Below are positions 1-8,236 of a DNA stretch of 64,000 bases, piece after piece. The number at the start of each line of letters is the position of its first letter. Position 1 is the stretch's first letter. This stretch comes from Bacteriovoracaceae bacterium (GTDB taxonomy: Bacteria; Bdellovibrionota; Bacteriovoracia; Bacteriovoracales; Bacteriovoracaceae): assembly GCA_016786485.1 (NCBI GenBank), contig JAEUWD010000057.1:1-64000 (forward strand), given 5' to 3'. Made by a program: the position numbers and the translations under genes. Below the pieces are notes generated by a model that saw only the letters and a list, made by a program, of their open reading frames with translations, made no database searches and had not been told where the DNA came from.

Positions 1-732
1 GATGAGAAAGGTATTAACCAGAGACTTAAATCAGAAAAATTTGTAGGTGGAATAAAGTATGTTGATGATGCTTCTGTTCATCCGATCAAATTATTAGAAA
101 AGATTCGTGCAGGATTAAGTGAGAATGTGACTGTTCACGACCAACACGAAGTGCATGAAATTACCAACAGCGGTGATAATAAATTAATTCGCACGAATAA
201 AACGAATATTGAAGCTTCCATGGTGGTTATTGCAACCAATGGTTACTCGCCGTTATTAAATAAATATTTTGATGATAAAATTTTTCCAACGCGTGGACAA
301 ATTTTAGCGACAGAAGCAGTGCCACTTTTTATGGAAGCTCCTTGCTACGCCAATTTTGTTCTCGATTATTTTAGACAGTTACCAACCGGCCAAGTTTTGA
401 TTGGTGGTTTTAGACAATTACAAAGAGATGTTGAAAAAGGTTACTCGGATGAAACGAGTGATATGATTCAAACTGCGCTCGAAAAATTTCTTCATGATCA
501 TTTACCAATGGTGAAAAAAGCGAAAATTACTCATCGCTGGTCGGGAATTATGGGATTCAGTGTTGATGGTCAGCCGATGGTTGGTGCGCTTCCAAATGAT
601 TCACAAATTTTCTTCTGTGGTGCTTATACAGGTCACGGCATGGGGCTAGCTTTTCATTCAGGTAAAGTGTTAACTGATAGTATTTTTGGAAGACCAATTC
701 CGAAATTTATTTCGGCCAAGCGTTTTCACTAG
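1..732 (+). CDS. FAD-dependent oxidoreductase (DAO family), 5' end cut off
   Basis: The frame is open from base 1, so the gene begins before the window; about 243 C-terminal residues are visible. The C-terminus has the pattern of DAO-family flavin oxidases of the gamma-glutamylputrescine or glycine oxidase kind: a beta-sheet substrate domain containing ATRGQ-like 'FPTRGQILATE', then 'HRWSGIMGFSVDGQP' and the FAD-binding end 'GAYTGHGMGLAFHSGK'. Such enzymes oxidise an amine or amino acid with release of ammonia and peroxide. The N-terminal Rossmann motif lies outside the window, so the substrate cannot be inferred. The secreted-protein gene follows 12 bases downstream, probably in the same transcript. 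Confidence 0.8.
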   Translation, partial: DEKGINQRLKSEKFVGGIKYVDDASVHPIKLLEKIRAGLSENVTVHDQHEVHEITNSGDNKLIRTNKTNIEASMVVIATNGYSPLLNKYFDDKIFPTRGQILATEAVPLFMEAPCYANFVLDYFRQLPTGQVLIGGFRQLQRDVEKGYSDETSDMIQTALEKFLHDHLPMVKKAKITHRWSGIMGFSVDGQPMVGALPNDSQIFFCGAYTGHGMGLAFHSGKVLTDSIFGRPIPKFISAKRFH

Positions 733-744
733 AGACGGTAATTT

Positions 745-1269
745 ATGAAGTTTTTATTTTTATTATTAGTTTCATTTTCAGTGCAAGCCAAGACTGAAGA
801 TTGGAAAAGTCGCAGCGGTAAATATCTATTAGTTGAAGTGAAAAGCATACGTAATATGTTTTCATCTGAAATGAAGACCTCAGAAGATGGTAAAATTGTT
901 CAATTTGATTTTTCCGACAATAAAGTAAAGAGCAAAGTTATATCATCAGCTAAGCAAGAAGAAATGGGTAAGGCTTGGTCATTGCTTGCAACTTTAAATT
1001 TCGAAGAATCCAAAAGAATTAAGCGACATAATTGGGCATTGATTTTTTTGATTTGCAGTAAAGATGTACATAAAACAAGTTCAAATGAAGCAAAAGTTGT
1101 TTATAGCAAAACAACCAGAACACGCTATCTTTGTATCTGGCCAAATAATGATCGTTATTACGTAAAACTTAAATACTTCGAAAAAAATAAGCAGTTAAAA
1201 ATTATCGCTTTTGATTCCGGCGAGCGTGAGAAAAAAGTTATTTATACTTATCAAAAGCTTGAAGAATAA
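745..1269 (+). CDS. Hypothetical secreted protein, 174 aa
   Basis: Not recognised. The first 15 residues (MKFLFLLLVSFSVQA, then K) form a clear Sec signal peptide, so the product is probably periplasmic. The mature part is basic (many Lys), has two Cys (about residues 109 and 129) and no membrane segment. The stop codon overlaps the start of the next gene in TAATG, indicating translational coupling with the EamA transporter. Upstream of the ATG is a weak GACGG ribosome binding site. No function is suggested. Confidence 0.65.
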   Translation: MKFLFLLLVSFSVQAKTEDWKSRSGKYLLVEVKSIRNMFSSEMKTSEDGKIVQFDFSDNKVKSKVISSAKQEEMGKAWSLLATLNFEESKRIKRHNWALIFLICSKDVHKTSSNEAKVVYSKTTRTRYLCIWPNNDRYYVKLKYFEKNKQLKIIAFDSGEREKKVIYTYQKLEE

Positions 1270-2132
1270 TGAGTTTTAATCGCGCAGGTCTAACGGCCAT
1301 TTTTGCCATCTGCTTATGGTCGAGTTTTGCTTTAATCGCTTCCTCACTTAAAGAGCTTCCCCCATTTTTTCTTTTAGGTATTTCTTTTTTGATTGGATCA
1401 TCTTTTGGATTAATTCAAATCAAAAATTGTTTTCCAGACCGAACGAATTTAATGGTCGGTGTTCTCGGTTTGTTTCTTTACCACATGTTCATGTTCCTAG
1501 CGTTTCGATATGCACCAGCATTGCAGGTTAATCTGATCAATTATATTTGGCCGGCTTTGATTGTTTTTTTGAGTCCATGGGTAAACGCCAAATTAAGATT
1601 AAATTTTTATCATTACATGGGAATCGGCGTTTCGTTTGCGGGGATTGCATTACTATTTGGTTTTGATGTTTTTATTCATTGGAATGAATCTCTTTTTGGT
1701 AAAAGCATGGCCTTTGCCGCTGCTATCACATGGGCCATTTATTCAGTAGTGTTGCAGAAACTAAAAGCTGTTTCCGTTTTTTCGAATGCTGGAATTTGTT
1801 TTATTTGTTCCATTTTAAGTTTTTTGCTTTCGTTTAGCTTAGGTGAATCTTGGTCACATGAAATTCCATGGCCACAAGTCATATTATTAGGTTTCGGACC
1901 GATGGGGTTATCTTTTTATTGTTGGGATTTTGCTATGAGAAATGGCGATCCGCGAGTTATTGGCGCTTTGGCTTTTTTAACGCCCATTTTATCCAACTTA
2001 TGGTTGGTTTTATTCACTCATGAAATCTTCTTAAATAACGTCTTCTTTTCGGCTGTATTAGTGCTCCTAGGTTGCCTCTTGGTGAATACTGATTCGATTA
2101 TGAATTTAATTAAAACTCAAAATAAAGGGTAG
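1269..2132 (+). CDS. EamA/DMT-family transporter
   Basis: A 287-residue protein with about ten hydrophobic segments and two EamA repeats, the usual size of drug/metabolite transporters. It begins with the typical 'AIFAICLWSSFALIASSL' helix; 'FRYAPALQVNLINYIWPALIV' in the first repeat and 'PMGLSFYCWDFAMRNGDPRVIGALAFLTPI' in the second resemble YddG-type aromatic amino acid exporters. It therefore probably sits in the inner membrane and exports an amino acid or similar small metabolite. It overlaps the preceding gene by one base (TAATG) and lies 31 bases before trpS; the pairing with trpS is suggestive of aromatic amino acids but is not proof. Confidence 0.82.
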   Translation: MSFNRAGLTAIFAICLWSSFALIASSLKELPPFFLLGISFLIGSSFGLIQIKNCFPDRTNLMVGVLGLFLYHMFMFLAFRYAPALQVNLINYIWPALIVFLSPWVNAKLRLNFYHYMGIGVSFAGIALLFGFDVFIHWNESLFGKSMAFAAAITWAIYSVVLQKLKAVSVFSNAGICFICSILSFLLSFSLGESWSHEIPWPQVILLGFGPMGLSFYCWDFAMRNGDPRVIGALAFLTPILSNLWLVLFTHEIFLNNVFFSAVLVLLGCLLVNTDSIMNLIKTQNKG

Positions 2133-2163
2133 ATTTTTTGAAGGTCATCAACTACTTTAAATT

Positions 2164-3156
2164 ATGACGAAGAAAATCATTTTAAGTGGTAGTACCGTTA
2201 CGGGAAATTTAACTCTTGGAAACTATATCGGGGCCATTAATAACTGGACCAAGTTACAGGAAGAGTATGAATGCTTGTATATGGTGGCCGATCTGCATGC
2301 ACTAACGGTGCGACAAGAGCCTAAAGAATTACAAGCGCGTATTTTAAGTTTTTATGCTCAATACATTGCTTGTGGGTTAGACCCAAAGAAAAATACCTTG
2401 TTTGTACAATCTCATGTACCAGCTCATGCAGAATTACAATGGATTCTTACCACCTTAACACCGATTGGTTATTTGAATCGTATGACTCAGTTTAAAGAGA
2501 AGTCGGAAAAGACGAATGAAATTCTGGCCGGTCTTTATATGTATCCAGTTTTGATGGCCGCAGATATTTTATTATATCAAGCCAATCTCGTTCCGGTTGG
2601 AGAAGATCAACGTCAGCATTTGGAACTTAGTCGTGATATCGTAACCTTCTTTCATAATCGTTATGGTGATACTTTTACCATGCCGACGGCTTACATCCCA
2701 AAAATGGGAGCGAAGATCATGTCATTACAAGATCCGACAAAAAAGATGAGTAAGTCAGATGAAAACGATAAATCATTTATTTCGATTATTGATCCACCTA
2801 AATCAATTGAAAAAAAAATTAAATCTTCAGTAACGGATTCAGAAACAGTTGTAAGTTACGATCCTGAGAAAAAAGCTGGTCTTGCTAATCTATTAACCAT
2901 CTACTCAGTTTTAACTGGTAAAAACATCGATAGCATTGTGGCTTCCTATCAAGGAAAAATGTATGGCCATGTTAAAGTCGATTTAGCTGAAATCGTGGTT
3001 GAAACTTTTAAACCTGTTCAAGAAAAATACCACGACCTTATGAAGAACCAAGATCATCTTTTAAAACTGATGAAAGAGGGGGCGGATAAGGCGAATGCTA
3101 AGGCCAATCAAACCCTCACCAATGTTTATAAAAAAATTGGTTTAGTTAATCTGTAG
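2164..3156 (+). CDS. trpS: Tryptophanyl-tRNA synthetase
   Basis: Charges tRNA-Trp with tryptophan in the cytoplasm. It is a class I synthetase of 330 residues, the normal bacterial length. The HIGH-type site is 'TGNLTLGNY' at residues 13-21 (the TxxxHLGN variant with the His replaced by Thr-Leu) and the KMSKS loop is intact at 194-198. 'MVADLHALT' and 'GEDQRQHLELSRDI' are family hallmarks of the Trp/ATP pocket. There is no strong ribosome binding site just upstream; a GAAGG lies about 20 bases before the ATG, so the start is assigned mainly from homology. Confidence 0.95.
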   Translation: MTKKIILSGSTVTGNLTLGNYIGAINNWTKLQEEYECLYMVADLHALTVRQEPKELQARILSFYAQYIACGLDPKKNTLFVQSHVPAHAELQWILTTLTPIGYLNRMTQFKEKSEKTNEILAGLYMYPVLMAADILLYQANLVPVGEDQRQHLELSRDIVTFFHNRYGDTFTMPTAYIPKMGAKIMSLQDPTKKMSKSDENDKSFISIIDPPKSIEKKIKSSVTDSETVVSYDPEKKAGLANLLTIYSVLTGKNIDSIVASYQGKMYGHVKVDLAEIVVETFKPVQEKYHDLMKNQDHLLKLMKEGADKANAKANQTLTNVYKKIGLVNL

Positions 3157-3221
3157 TCAATAAGTCCGATTACTTTACTCAGGTGCTCTAGACTTCATTT
3201 AAAAGAGCCGATAATTAACCG

Positions 3222-3674
3222 ATGAGCTATTTTCTTTATTTTGTCATATTTGCATTTTCTGTGATACCAAGCGCTTGGGCCAAGCTCGAAGTGTGTTTGC
3301 GTAATTACTTAAATGCAGAAGTTGAAATTCATCGTTGGCTCAACAACAATGGTATTTTAGTCAAAGAGCAGACGACAAAATCTTATAAAGAAATTAATGC
3401 TTCTAACTTCGAAGAAATTTTTCAGCATCAGTATATTTATCATGAGCTACCCGATGTTAAAGGGGCAAAATCTTTATTTTATAAAACAAATAATAATGAA
3501 CAGATTATTATTTTCTGGAAAACTGGAGACAGCTTAAAACCCAATAACATCCATCATCGTGATGCGCTCGCGAGTATGCTAAAAAATGAATATGAAGTGA
3601 ATGCTGATGTATTCGTGAAAACGGATTCTGGTGAAGAAATGAGTGATGTTTTAAAAAATGCCCAAAAAAAGTGA
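3222..3674 (+). CDS. Hypothetical secreted protein, 150 aa
   Basis: Not recognised. Residues 1-20 (ending SAWA before K) form a Sec signal peptide. The mature protein is about 130 residues, charged and without further membrane segments. Its last 17 bases overlap the next gene in another frame, so the two are probably co-translated. The ATG has no good ribosome binding site (GCCGATAATTAACCG before it). The 65-base gap after trpS may contain the promoter, but I see no convincing one. Confidence 0.6.
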   Translation: MSYFLYFVIFAFSVIPSAWAKLEVCLRNYLNAEVEIHRWLNNNGILVKEQTTKSYKEINASNFEEIFQHQYIYHELPDVKGAKSLFYKTNNNEQIIIFWKTGDSLKPNNIHHRDALASMLKNEYEVNADVFVKTDSGEEMSDVLKNAQKK

Positions 3675-4074
3675 AAATGATCTATACGCGATTGCATCTA
3701 ATCGTAGTCAAAATAGCATAAGTCCTGAACTCTTAAAAAGAAGTCAAGGATTTCAATTCACCTCGCATAAAGGTAAAATTATTCATATCGATCTTGATTC
3801 CAGTATTGTTCACGCTCAAATACAGCAAGGCCTCTTAGTCAAAGAAGATGTTTTAGAATCACTTCTCGCAACGATAAATGCTATTGATAAATCTTTGCTT
3901 GATCTTTCATCAATTAGAATTGTCGGCAATTCAGATGACATAAGAATGTTAGAGCTTAAGGATTATCTCGCTAAGGAATTAATAAAACGTAAGGCCAATC
4001 ACTATTTTTGGTCAAATAAAATTAAGGTAAAAATTATTAGTCGCGATGAAAAACCCGAGTTTAGTTTACATTGA
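3658..4074 (+). CDS. Hypothetical cytoplasmic protein, 138 aa
   Basis: Not recognised. It has no signal peptide or membrane segment. It is predicted to be mixed alpha/beta, with 'GKIIHIDLDSSIVHAQIQ' looking like a strand pair and 'LLKRSQGFQF' near the N-terminus. The start ATG lies inside the 3' end of the preceding gene (17-base overlap) and has no obvious ribosome binding site, so translation probably depends on reinitiation. It ends four bases from a convergent gene with no hairpin between them. Confidence 0.5.
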   Translation: MPKKSENDLYAIASNRSQNSISPELLKRSQGFQFTSHKGKIIHIDLDSSIVHAQIQQGLLVKEDVLESLLATINAIDKSLLDLSSIRIVGNSDDIRMLELKDYLAKELIKRKANHYFWSNKIKVKIISRDEKPEFSLH

Positions 4075-4078
4075 GTAT

Positions 4079-5488
4079 CTAATGGTAATGAATGACGATT
4101 TTCTCGCGCTGCAAATTCTTGCTGGCGGTTTCTTCTATAAAATCATTCATTAATTTTTTGGCAGAACTATCGATTCCATCCAGAGCGAAATAATGAATTT
4201 CAACCACGTTTTCTAAATTATTCATAATGACTGCATTTACCATATTTTGAAATTGTTTGAAGGTGCTAGACCAGGTAGGGGAACTTAAACTGAGTTTACC
4301 AGATTTTATTTCCCCCCAGGCTTGTGGACGTTCGACACCTTTAAAAACTATATCAATCTCTTTACCTGGTTTTACAACATAATAACTGACCTGGCTTAAG
4401 CTTCCAATATTTTGGCCCAGAAAAAATTCGTTTTTGAAACCTACAAGGCTCGACATAATTTTATTAATAACGGCCCTTTGTTCGTTTGGGCTATTGCTGC
4501 GACTAACGATGGATAAAATTTCATTAGCATCTTCTGAATTATAAATATTAATTAATTCTTCATCTACCTTTTCAATGTTGCGAGTGTCTTCTAAGCTTTT
4601 GGCCAAGTTTTCAATACTTTTTCGTTCGATACTACCCACAGGATAATCATTTAATAGATGACGAAGATTCTGAATGGTATTTTTGGTATAGTCACTGATG
4701 AGACCATGAAGTTCCGTCAGAGATAAGTTTTTTCCTGTGAGTTTTCTGTATTCTTCTGCTAAATCGTAAGGATCAATATCCAACATTTTATAAACTTTGA
4801 CTGCAAGATCTTTTCTCGCCAGGGGTACTTCACCCGCAATATCATCAACTAAGAGCAAAATTTCTTTCCGATGAAATTCGGGATTACTTACATCAACATT
4901 TTTACCCATAATGGAAAAATTTCCCGATGAATCAAAGTTAATAATAGATTTATCATATTGTGGATCATTGGTTTTAGCTTTCAGGTTTGGTGATTCTGCG
5001 CGTGCCCCCTTTACTCTTTCTCGACGAGGTTTTGGCTTTTCAAGATCGGCCACTTCCTTGGCATAGATGTCATTAAAAACTTTGGCATGTCCGGCATCCG
5101 TGTAGGCATTTTTCAGCGTAAGGTAATATTCTTTCTCTGCGATATTCTTCATTGTGTCGAATAACTCTTCTTCGGTTAAGCCTTTATAACCACCTCGTTT
5201 GGAAATGATGGCTTCAAATTGCTCGTGAACATTGGCGTAAAATTTTTTGGTAAGTATTTCGCTATTCACGTAAAATTTTTTATTGAGTAAATCAAACTTA
5301 TTTTTAAGTGAATTTTCAAAAGGCTCAGTGGTAAGCATCAGGCTATACTCAGCCTCTTCGCTATTGGTAATAACTTTATCTGCACGCGGGAAGCCTATCA
5401 GTTTATTGAATTCATCCTGTAGAAGCTGACATCTGCTATAACTAACAGTCGCCCAAAAAATAATGCTTAGAAAAAAGGCTAATTTCAT
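4079..5488 (-). CDS. Secreted protein with PD-(D/E)XK-like C-terminus, 469 aa
   Basis: An exported protein of unknown function. Residues 1-19 (MKLAFFLSIIFWATVSYS) are a Sec signal peptide. The middle is long, helical and charged, with a basic stretch near residues 150-165 (PKPRRERVKGARA). Near the C-terminus, 'GKEIDIVFKG' followed about 10 residues later by 'WGEIKSG' matches the acidic-x-E-x-K arrangement of PD-(D/E)XK nucleases (EID ... EIK). That suggests a secreted nuclease or a nuclease-fold binding domain, but this is inference from a short motif. It is a single gene, convergent with the plus-strand cluster and followed on its own strand by nothing. Confidence 0.6.
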   Translation of the reverse strand: MKLAFFLSIIFWATVSYSRCQLLQDEFNKLIGFPRADKVITNSEEAEYSLMLTTEPFENSLKNKFDLLNKKFYVNSEILTKKFYANVHEQFEAIISKRGGYKGLTEEELFDTMKNIAEKEYYLTLKNAYTDAGHAKVFNDIYAKEVADLEKPKPRRERVKGARAESPNLKAKTNDPQYDKSIINFDSSGNFSIMGKNVDVSNPEFHRKEILLLVDDIAGEVPLARKDLAVKVYKMLDIDPYDLAEEYRKLTGKNLSLTELHGLISDYTKNTIQNLRHLLNDYPVGSIERKSIENLAKSLEDTRNIEKVDEELINIYNSEDANEILSIVSRSNSPNEQRAVINKIMSSLVGFKNEFFLGQNIGSLSQVSYYVVKPGKEIDIVFKGVERPQAWGEIKSGKLSLSSPTWSSTFKQFQNMVNAVIMNNLENVVEIHYFALDGIDSSAKKLMNDFIEETASKNLQREKIVIHYH

Positions 5489-5532
5489 TCCTACTTCATC
5501 GGAAAAATAAGAGTGAAAATTTATAAAAGGAT

Positions 5533-6018
5533 TTAAGTCAGGTTCTTACTTTTCTTACGCGATTCTACCGCTTGTTTTTTGTGAAAATCGGTCACTTTTT
5601 TAGCGAGTTTTTTGTCTTCGAGCGCTAAAATTCGGATCGCCAAAAGTGCGGCGTTAGTTGCATTTCCTATGGCCACCGTAGCGACAGGTATGCCTTTTGG
5701 CATTTGAGCGATGGAAAGTAGACTGTCGAGGCCATCTAATTGACTACTTTTGATGGGTACTCCAATGACAGGTAAAATAGTGTGAGAGGCAACCATACCA
5801 GGTAAGTGGGCAGCACCACCGGCACCAGCAATAATAATTTGGATGCCTTTTTTGAGGGCAGTTTTTGCAAAGTCGGCCATATCATCAGGTGTTCGGTGAG
5901 CAGAAACAACTTTTTTTTCGTACGCAATTTGAAATTCCTCACAAACTTCAGCCGCTTCTTTCATCGTCTTCCAATCAGAATCACTTCCCATAATAATTGC
6001 GACGATTGGTTTTTTCAT
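5533..6018 (-). CDS. purE: N5-carboxyaminoimidazole ribonucleotide mutase
   Basis: Converts N5-CAIR, made by PurK, to CAIR in de novo purine synthesis. At 161 residues it is the class I bacterial PurE length. The hallmark 'MGSDSDW' is at residues 10-16, 'VSAHRTPD' carries the conserved active-site His, and '[11 protein letters not shown]' is the phosphate loop. The start codon overlaps the stop of the CDF transporter gene (ATGA), with AGGAAA as the ribosome binding site inside that gene. Co-occurrence with purK in one minus-strand operon confirms class I chemistry. Confidence 0.96.
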   Translation of the reverse strand: MKKPIVAIIMGSDSDWKTMKEAAEVCEEFQIAYEKKVVSAHRTPDDMADFAKTALKKGIQIIIAGAGGAAHLPGMVASHTILPVIGVPIKSSQLDGLDSLLSIAQMPKGIPVATVAIGNATNAALLAIRILALEDKKLAKKVTDFHKKQAVESRKKSKNLT

Positions 6019-6947
6019 ATTTTCCTCATATTACTTCGATTAACTCCATACGACTCGTCAGGTTCATGATTTCCTATCGGTTCTACATGAATAACGATAT
6101 CGCAAAGGTTTGGTATATTTTGAATGAGTTTATCTTCAAAGTCTTTCACAATAATATGACTTTCGTTCACTGTCATTTGTCCATCGAGCTCTATATCCAT
6201 ATAAAGAGCATAAAAGTTGGCGATTCGACGAAGACGAATTCTATGAGGATTTTTAATGGCCGTAAACTGCGTCGCTATTTGAAAAATTCTTTCATAGAGA
6301 GTGGGATCATCAATGGCATCCATAAGCTCAAGATTCACAGTGGAAAAGATTTGATACGCAGTTTTTAAAATCCAGACGGAAATTAACATGGCCAAAATGG
6401 TGTCGATGATATGTGCATTGAAATAAACGCTTGAGATAATACCGGTTAAGACGGTGAATGAGATAAAAATATCATTTTTCATGTTGAGTGCATTGGCTTG
6501 TAGGAGTGAGCTTTCATATTTTTTCGCTAAAACATTTTGATAGCGATAAAAAAGAAATTTAATAAAGATTGATAGGACCGTAACGATAACAGCGATTAAG
6601 GTTGGAGCTTCTTTGGCTTGCGGAGTAAAAATTTGCGCAAGACAGTGATACAACATTTGTGCGCCAATAATAAAAATAATAAAAGAAAGCGCCTTCGTTG
6701 CAATAGTTTCGGCGCGACGATAACCAAAAGGAAATTTGGTATTTGGTGGTGATTTTAGAATTTTACCAGTGTAAGCCGAAATCAAATAAACGACGACATC
6801 ACTGGCAGAATCAATTCCATCAGCAATTAATGAAAGACTGTTAGAAGTTAAACCAACAATAATCTTCATCGTCGCCAACACGGCATTGATAATAATTCCC
6901 ATAATAGAGACAGAATAAATTTTCTGAGCTTTTTCTAATTCAGTCAT
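6015..6947 (-). CDS. Cation diffusion facilitator (CDF) transporter
   Basis: An inner-membrane divalent metal/proton antiporter of 310 residues, the normal length for FieF/YiiP-like proteins. There are about six hydrophobic segments, starting near residue 13. '[20 protein letters not shown]' has the D-x3-D metal site of helix 2. Helix 5 has '[12 protein letters not shown]', giving the H-x3-D half of the site. A cytoplasmic C-terminal domain follows ('ADGQMTV'-like '[13 protein letters not shown]', 'VIHVEP'). It is wedged between purK and purE by overlaps at both ends (TAATG with purK, ATGA with purE), so it is translated with purine genes. The metal cannot be fixed from sequence. Confidence 0.9.
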   Translation of the reverse strand: MTELEKAQKIYSVSIMGIIINAVLATMKIIVGLTSNSLSLIADGIDSASDVVVYLISAYTGKILKSPPNTKFPFGYRRAETIATKALSFIIFIIGAQMLYHCLAQIFTPQAKEAPTLIAVIVTVLSIFIKFLFYRYQNVLAKKYESSLLQANALNMKNDIFISFTVLTGIISSVYFNAHIIDTILAMLISVWILKTAYQIFSTVNLELMDAIDDPTLYERIFQIATQFTAIKNPHRIRLRRIANFYALYMDIELDGQMTVNESHIIVKDFEDKLIQNIPNLCDIVIHVEPIGNHEPDESYGVNRSNMRKI

Positions 6948-8098
6948 TATATCTTCGCATTGGCAGATAGCTTTAACGCCAATCCTTTTAAGCTTTCTAA
7001 ATCATCGCCATAAGCCGTTATATGACCCATCTTTCTTCCAATTTTACTCTGAAGTTTTTGGTAATTATGAATTGCGATATTTTCTGGTATGGGCTCTGTA
7101 AATTTAAATAATGGAGTTCCTTCTTGTGTTCCAAGAAGATTGGTCATAACGGCAAAAGGATATTTCATATTAGTTTGTCCAAGCTTATCGCCAGTCACCG
7201 CACGAATATGATTTTCAAATTGCGAAGTTCGGCAAGCTTCGATGCTATAGTGCCCCGAATTATGTGGTCGAGGTGCCGATTCGTTCAAAAAGATTTGGTT
7301 TTTTTTATCGATAAAAAATTCGAAAGCATAAATGCCAACGCCATCAATGGCTTCGATAGCTTGAAGAGCATAGGCCATAATTTTACGTTTGGTTGTTTCA
7401 TCTTCTAATGCCGGCGAAAAGACTAAATGACAAATATGGTTTTTTTGAACTGTTTCACAAACAGGATATGTCACAAAGCCGTTGGCATTGCGTGCGACTT
7501 GAATCGCGACTTCTTTTTTAAGATCAAGGTAGGCTTCAACCATCAATTGTTTTTTTTGAGGGCCACCTAAAGCCGCTATGCCTTTTTCAATATCGGCAGA
7601 TGATTTGATCAAGAAATTACCATACCCGTCATAACCACCTTTGGCCGATTTTAAAATAAGGGGCCAGCCGTGAGTTTTTGCAAACGCTAAAATATCTTCG
7701 CTTGAATTGACGGCGGCGAAGGGCACAACTGGAATATGGGCATTTTGAAAGGTGGTTTTCTCAGTAATCTTATCTTCAATTAGTTGAAAGGTCTTTGGCG
7801 AAGGGTAAATGGCCACGCCAGACTTGGTTTGCAAGTCTTCGAGTAATTTGCCATCAATAAATTCATTTTCCAGCGTCAAAACGTCGCAGGTTTTCGCAAA
7901 TTCATTTAATTGCGTAAGATCATTAAGCTTTCCCACCACAACTTTTTCCGCTAATTCACAAGCCGGCTCGCTGCCATTGTTTTCAGCGTAAATATGGACG
8001 CGATGAGATAGTTTTTTTGCCGCTATCGCACTCATCCGCGCTAATTGGCCTGCGCCTAAGATCCCAATAGTCATCGATTTATTTTGTTTGGAAAACAT
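6947..8098 (-). CDS. purK: 5-(carboxyamino)imidazole ribonucleotide synthase
   Basis: An ATP-grasp enzyme that carboxylates AIR with bicarbonate and ATP to N5-CAIR, the substrate of PurE. It has 383 residues, typical length. 'IGILGAGQLARM' (about 11-22) is the N-terminal hallmark, 'LKSAKGGYDGYGN' the ATP-grasp loop and 'FLNESAPRPHNSGHYSIEA' the metal- and AIR-binding segment. It is first in the purK-CDF-purE operon, with its start facing purF across 138 bases. An alternative start a few residues downstream (MTIGILGAGQ) is possible. Confidence 0.96.
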   Translation of the reverse strand: MFSKQNKSMTIGILGAGQLARMSAIAAKKLSHRVHIYAENNGSEPACELAEKVVVGKLNDLTQLNEFAKTCDVLTLENEFIDGKLLEDLQTKSGVAIYPSPKTFQLIEDKITEKTTFQNAHIPVVPFAAVNSSEDILAFAKTHGWPLILKSAKGGYDGYGNFLIKSSADIEKGIAALGGPQKKQLMVEAYLDLKKEVAIQVARNANGFVTYPVCETVQKNHICHLVFSPALEDETTKRKIMAYALQAIEAIDGVGIYAFEFFIDKKNQIFLNESAPRPHNSGHYSIEACRTSQFENHIRAVTGDKLGQTNMKYPFAVMTNLLGTQEGTPLFKFTEPIPENIAIHNYQKLQSKIGRKMGHITAYGDDLESLKGLALKLSANAKI

Positions 8099-8236
8099 GT
8101 GATGAATTTTAGCCTAGCGCATAGGGTGATGGCCATTCACAAATTTCTTACATTTGGCAAAAGCGCTGGTCAAGGGAGAGTAAAAAAGATATTTTAGATT
8201 GTCTCCGCAAATTTCATTGAATAAGGACACACACTC
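8099..8236. promoter_or_regulatory. Divergent purK/purF control region with candidate palindrome
   Basis: These 138 bases separate purK (minus) from purF (plus) and must hold both promoters. At 8126-8140 is GTGATGGCCATTCAC, with a perfect 8-base core palindrome ATGGCCAT and near-symmetric GTG/CAC flanks, a plausible operator. A possible plus-strand promoter is TGGTCA (near 8169) with TATTTT 17 bases on. I see no purine riboswitch. The assignments are inference from position and symmetry. Confidence 0.3.

Noticed and set aside
5997-6368. A plus-strand frame of 123 codons opposite the CDF gene
   Set aside because: It lies antisense within a gene whose protein motifs are clear; no ribosome binding site.
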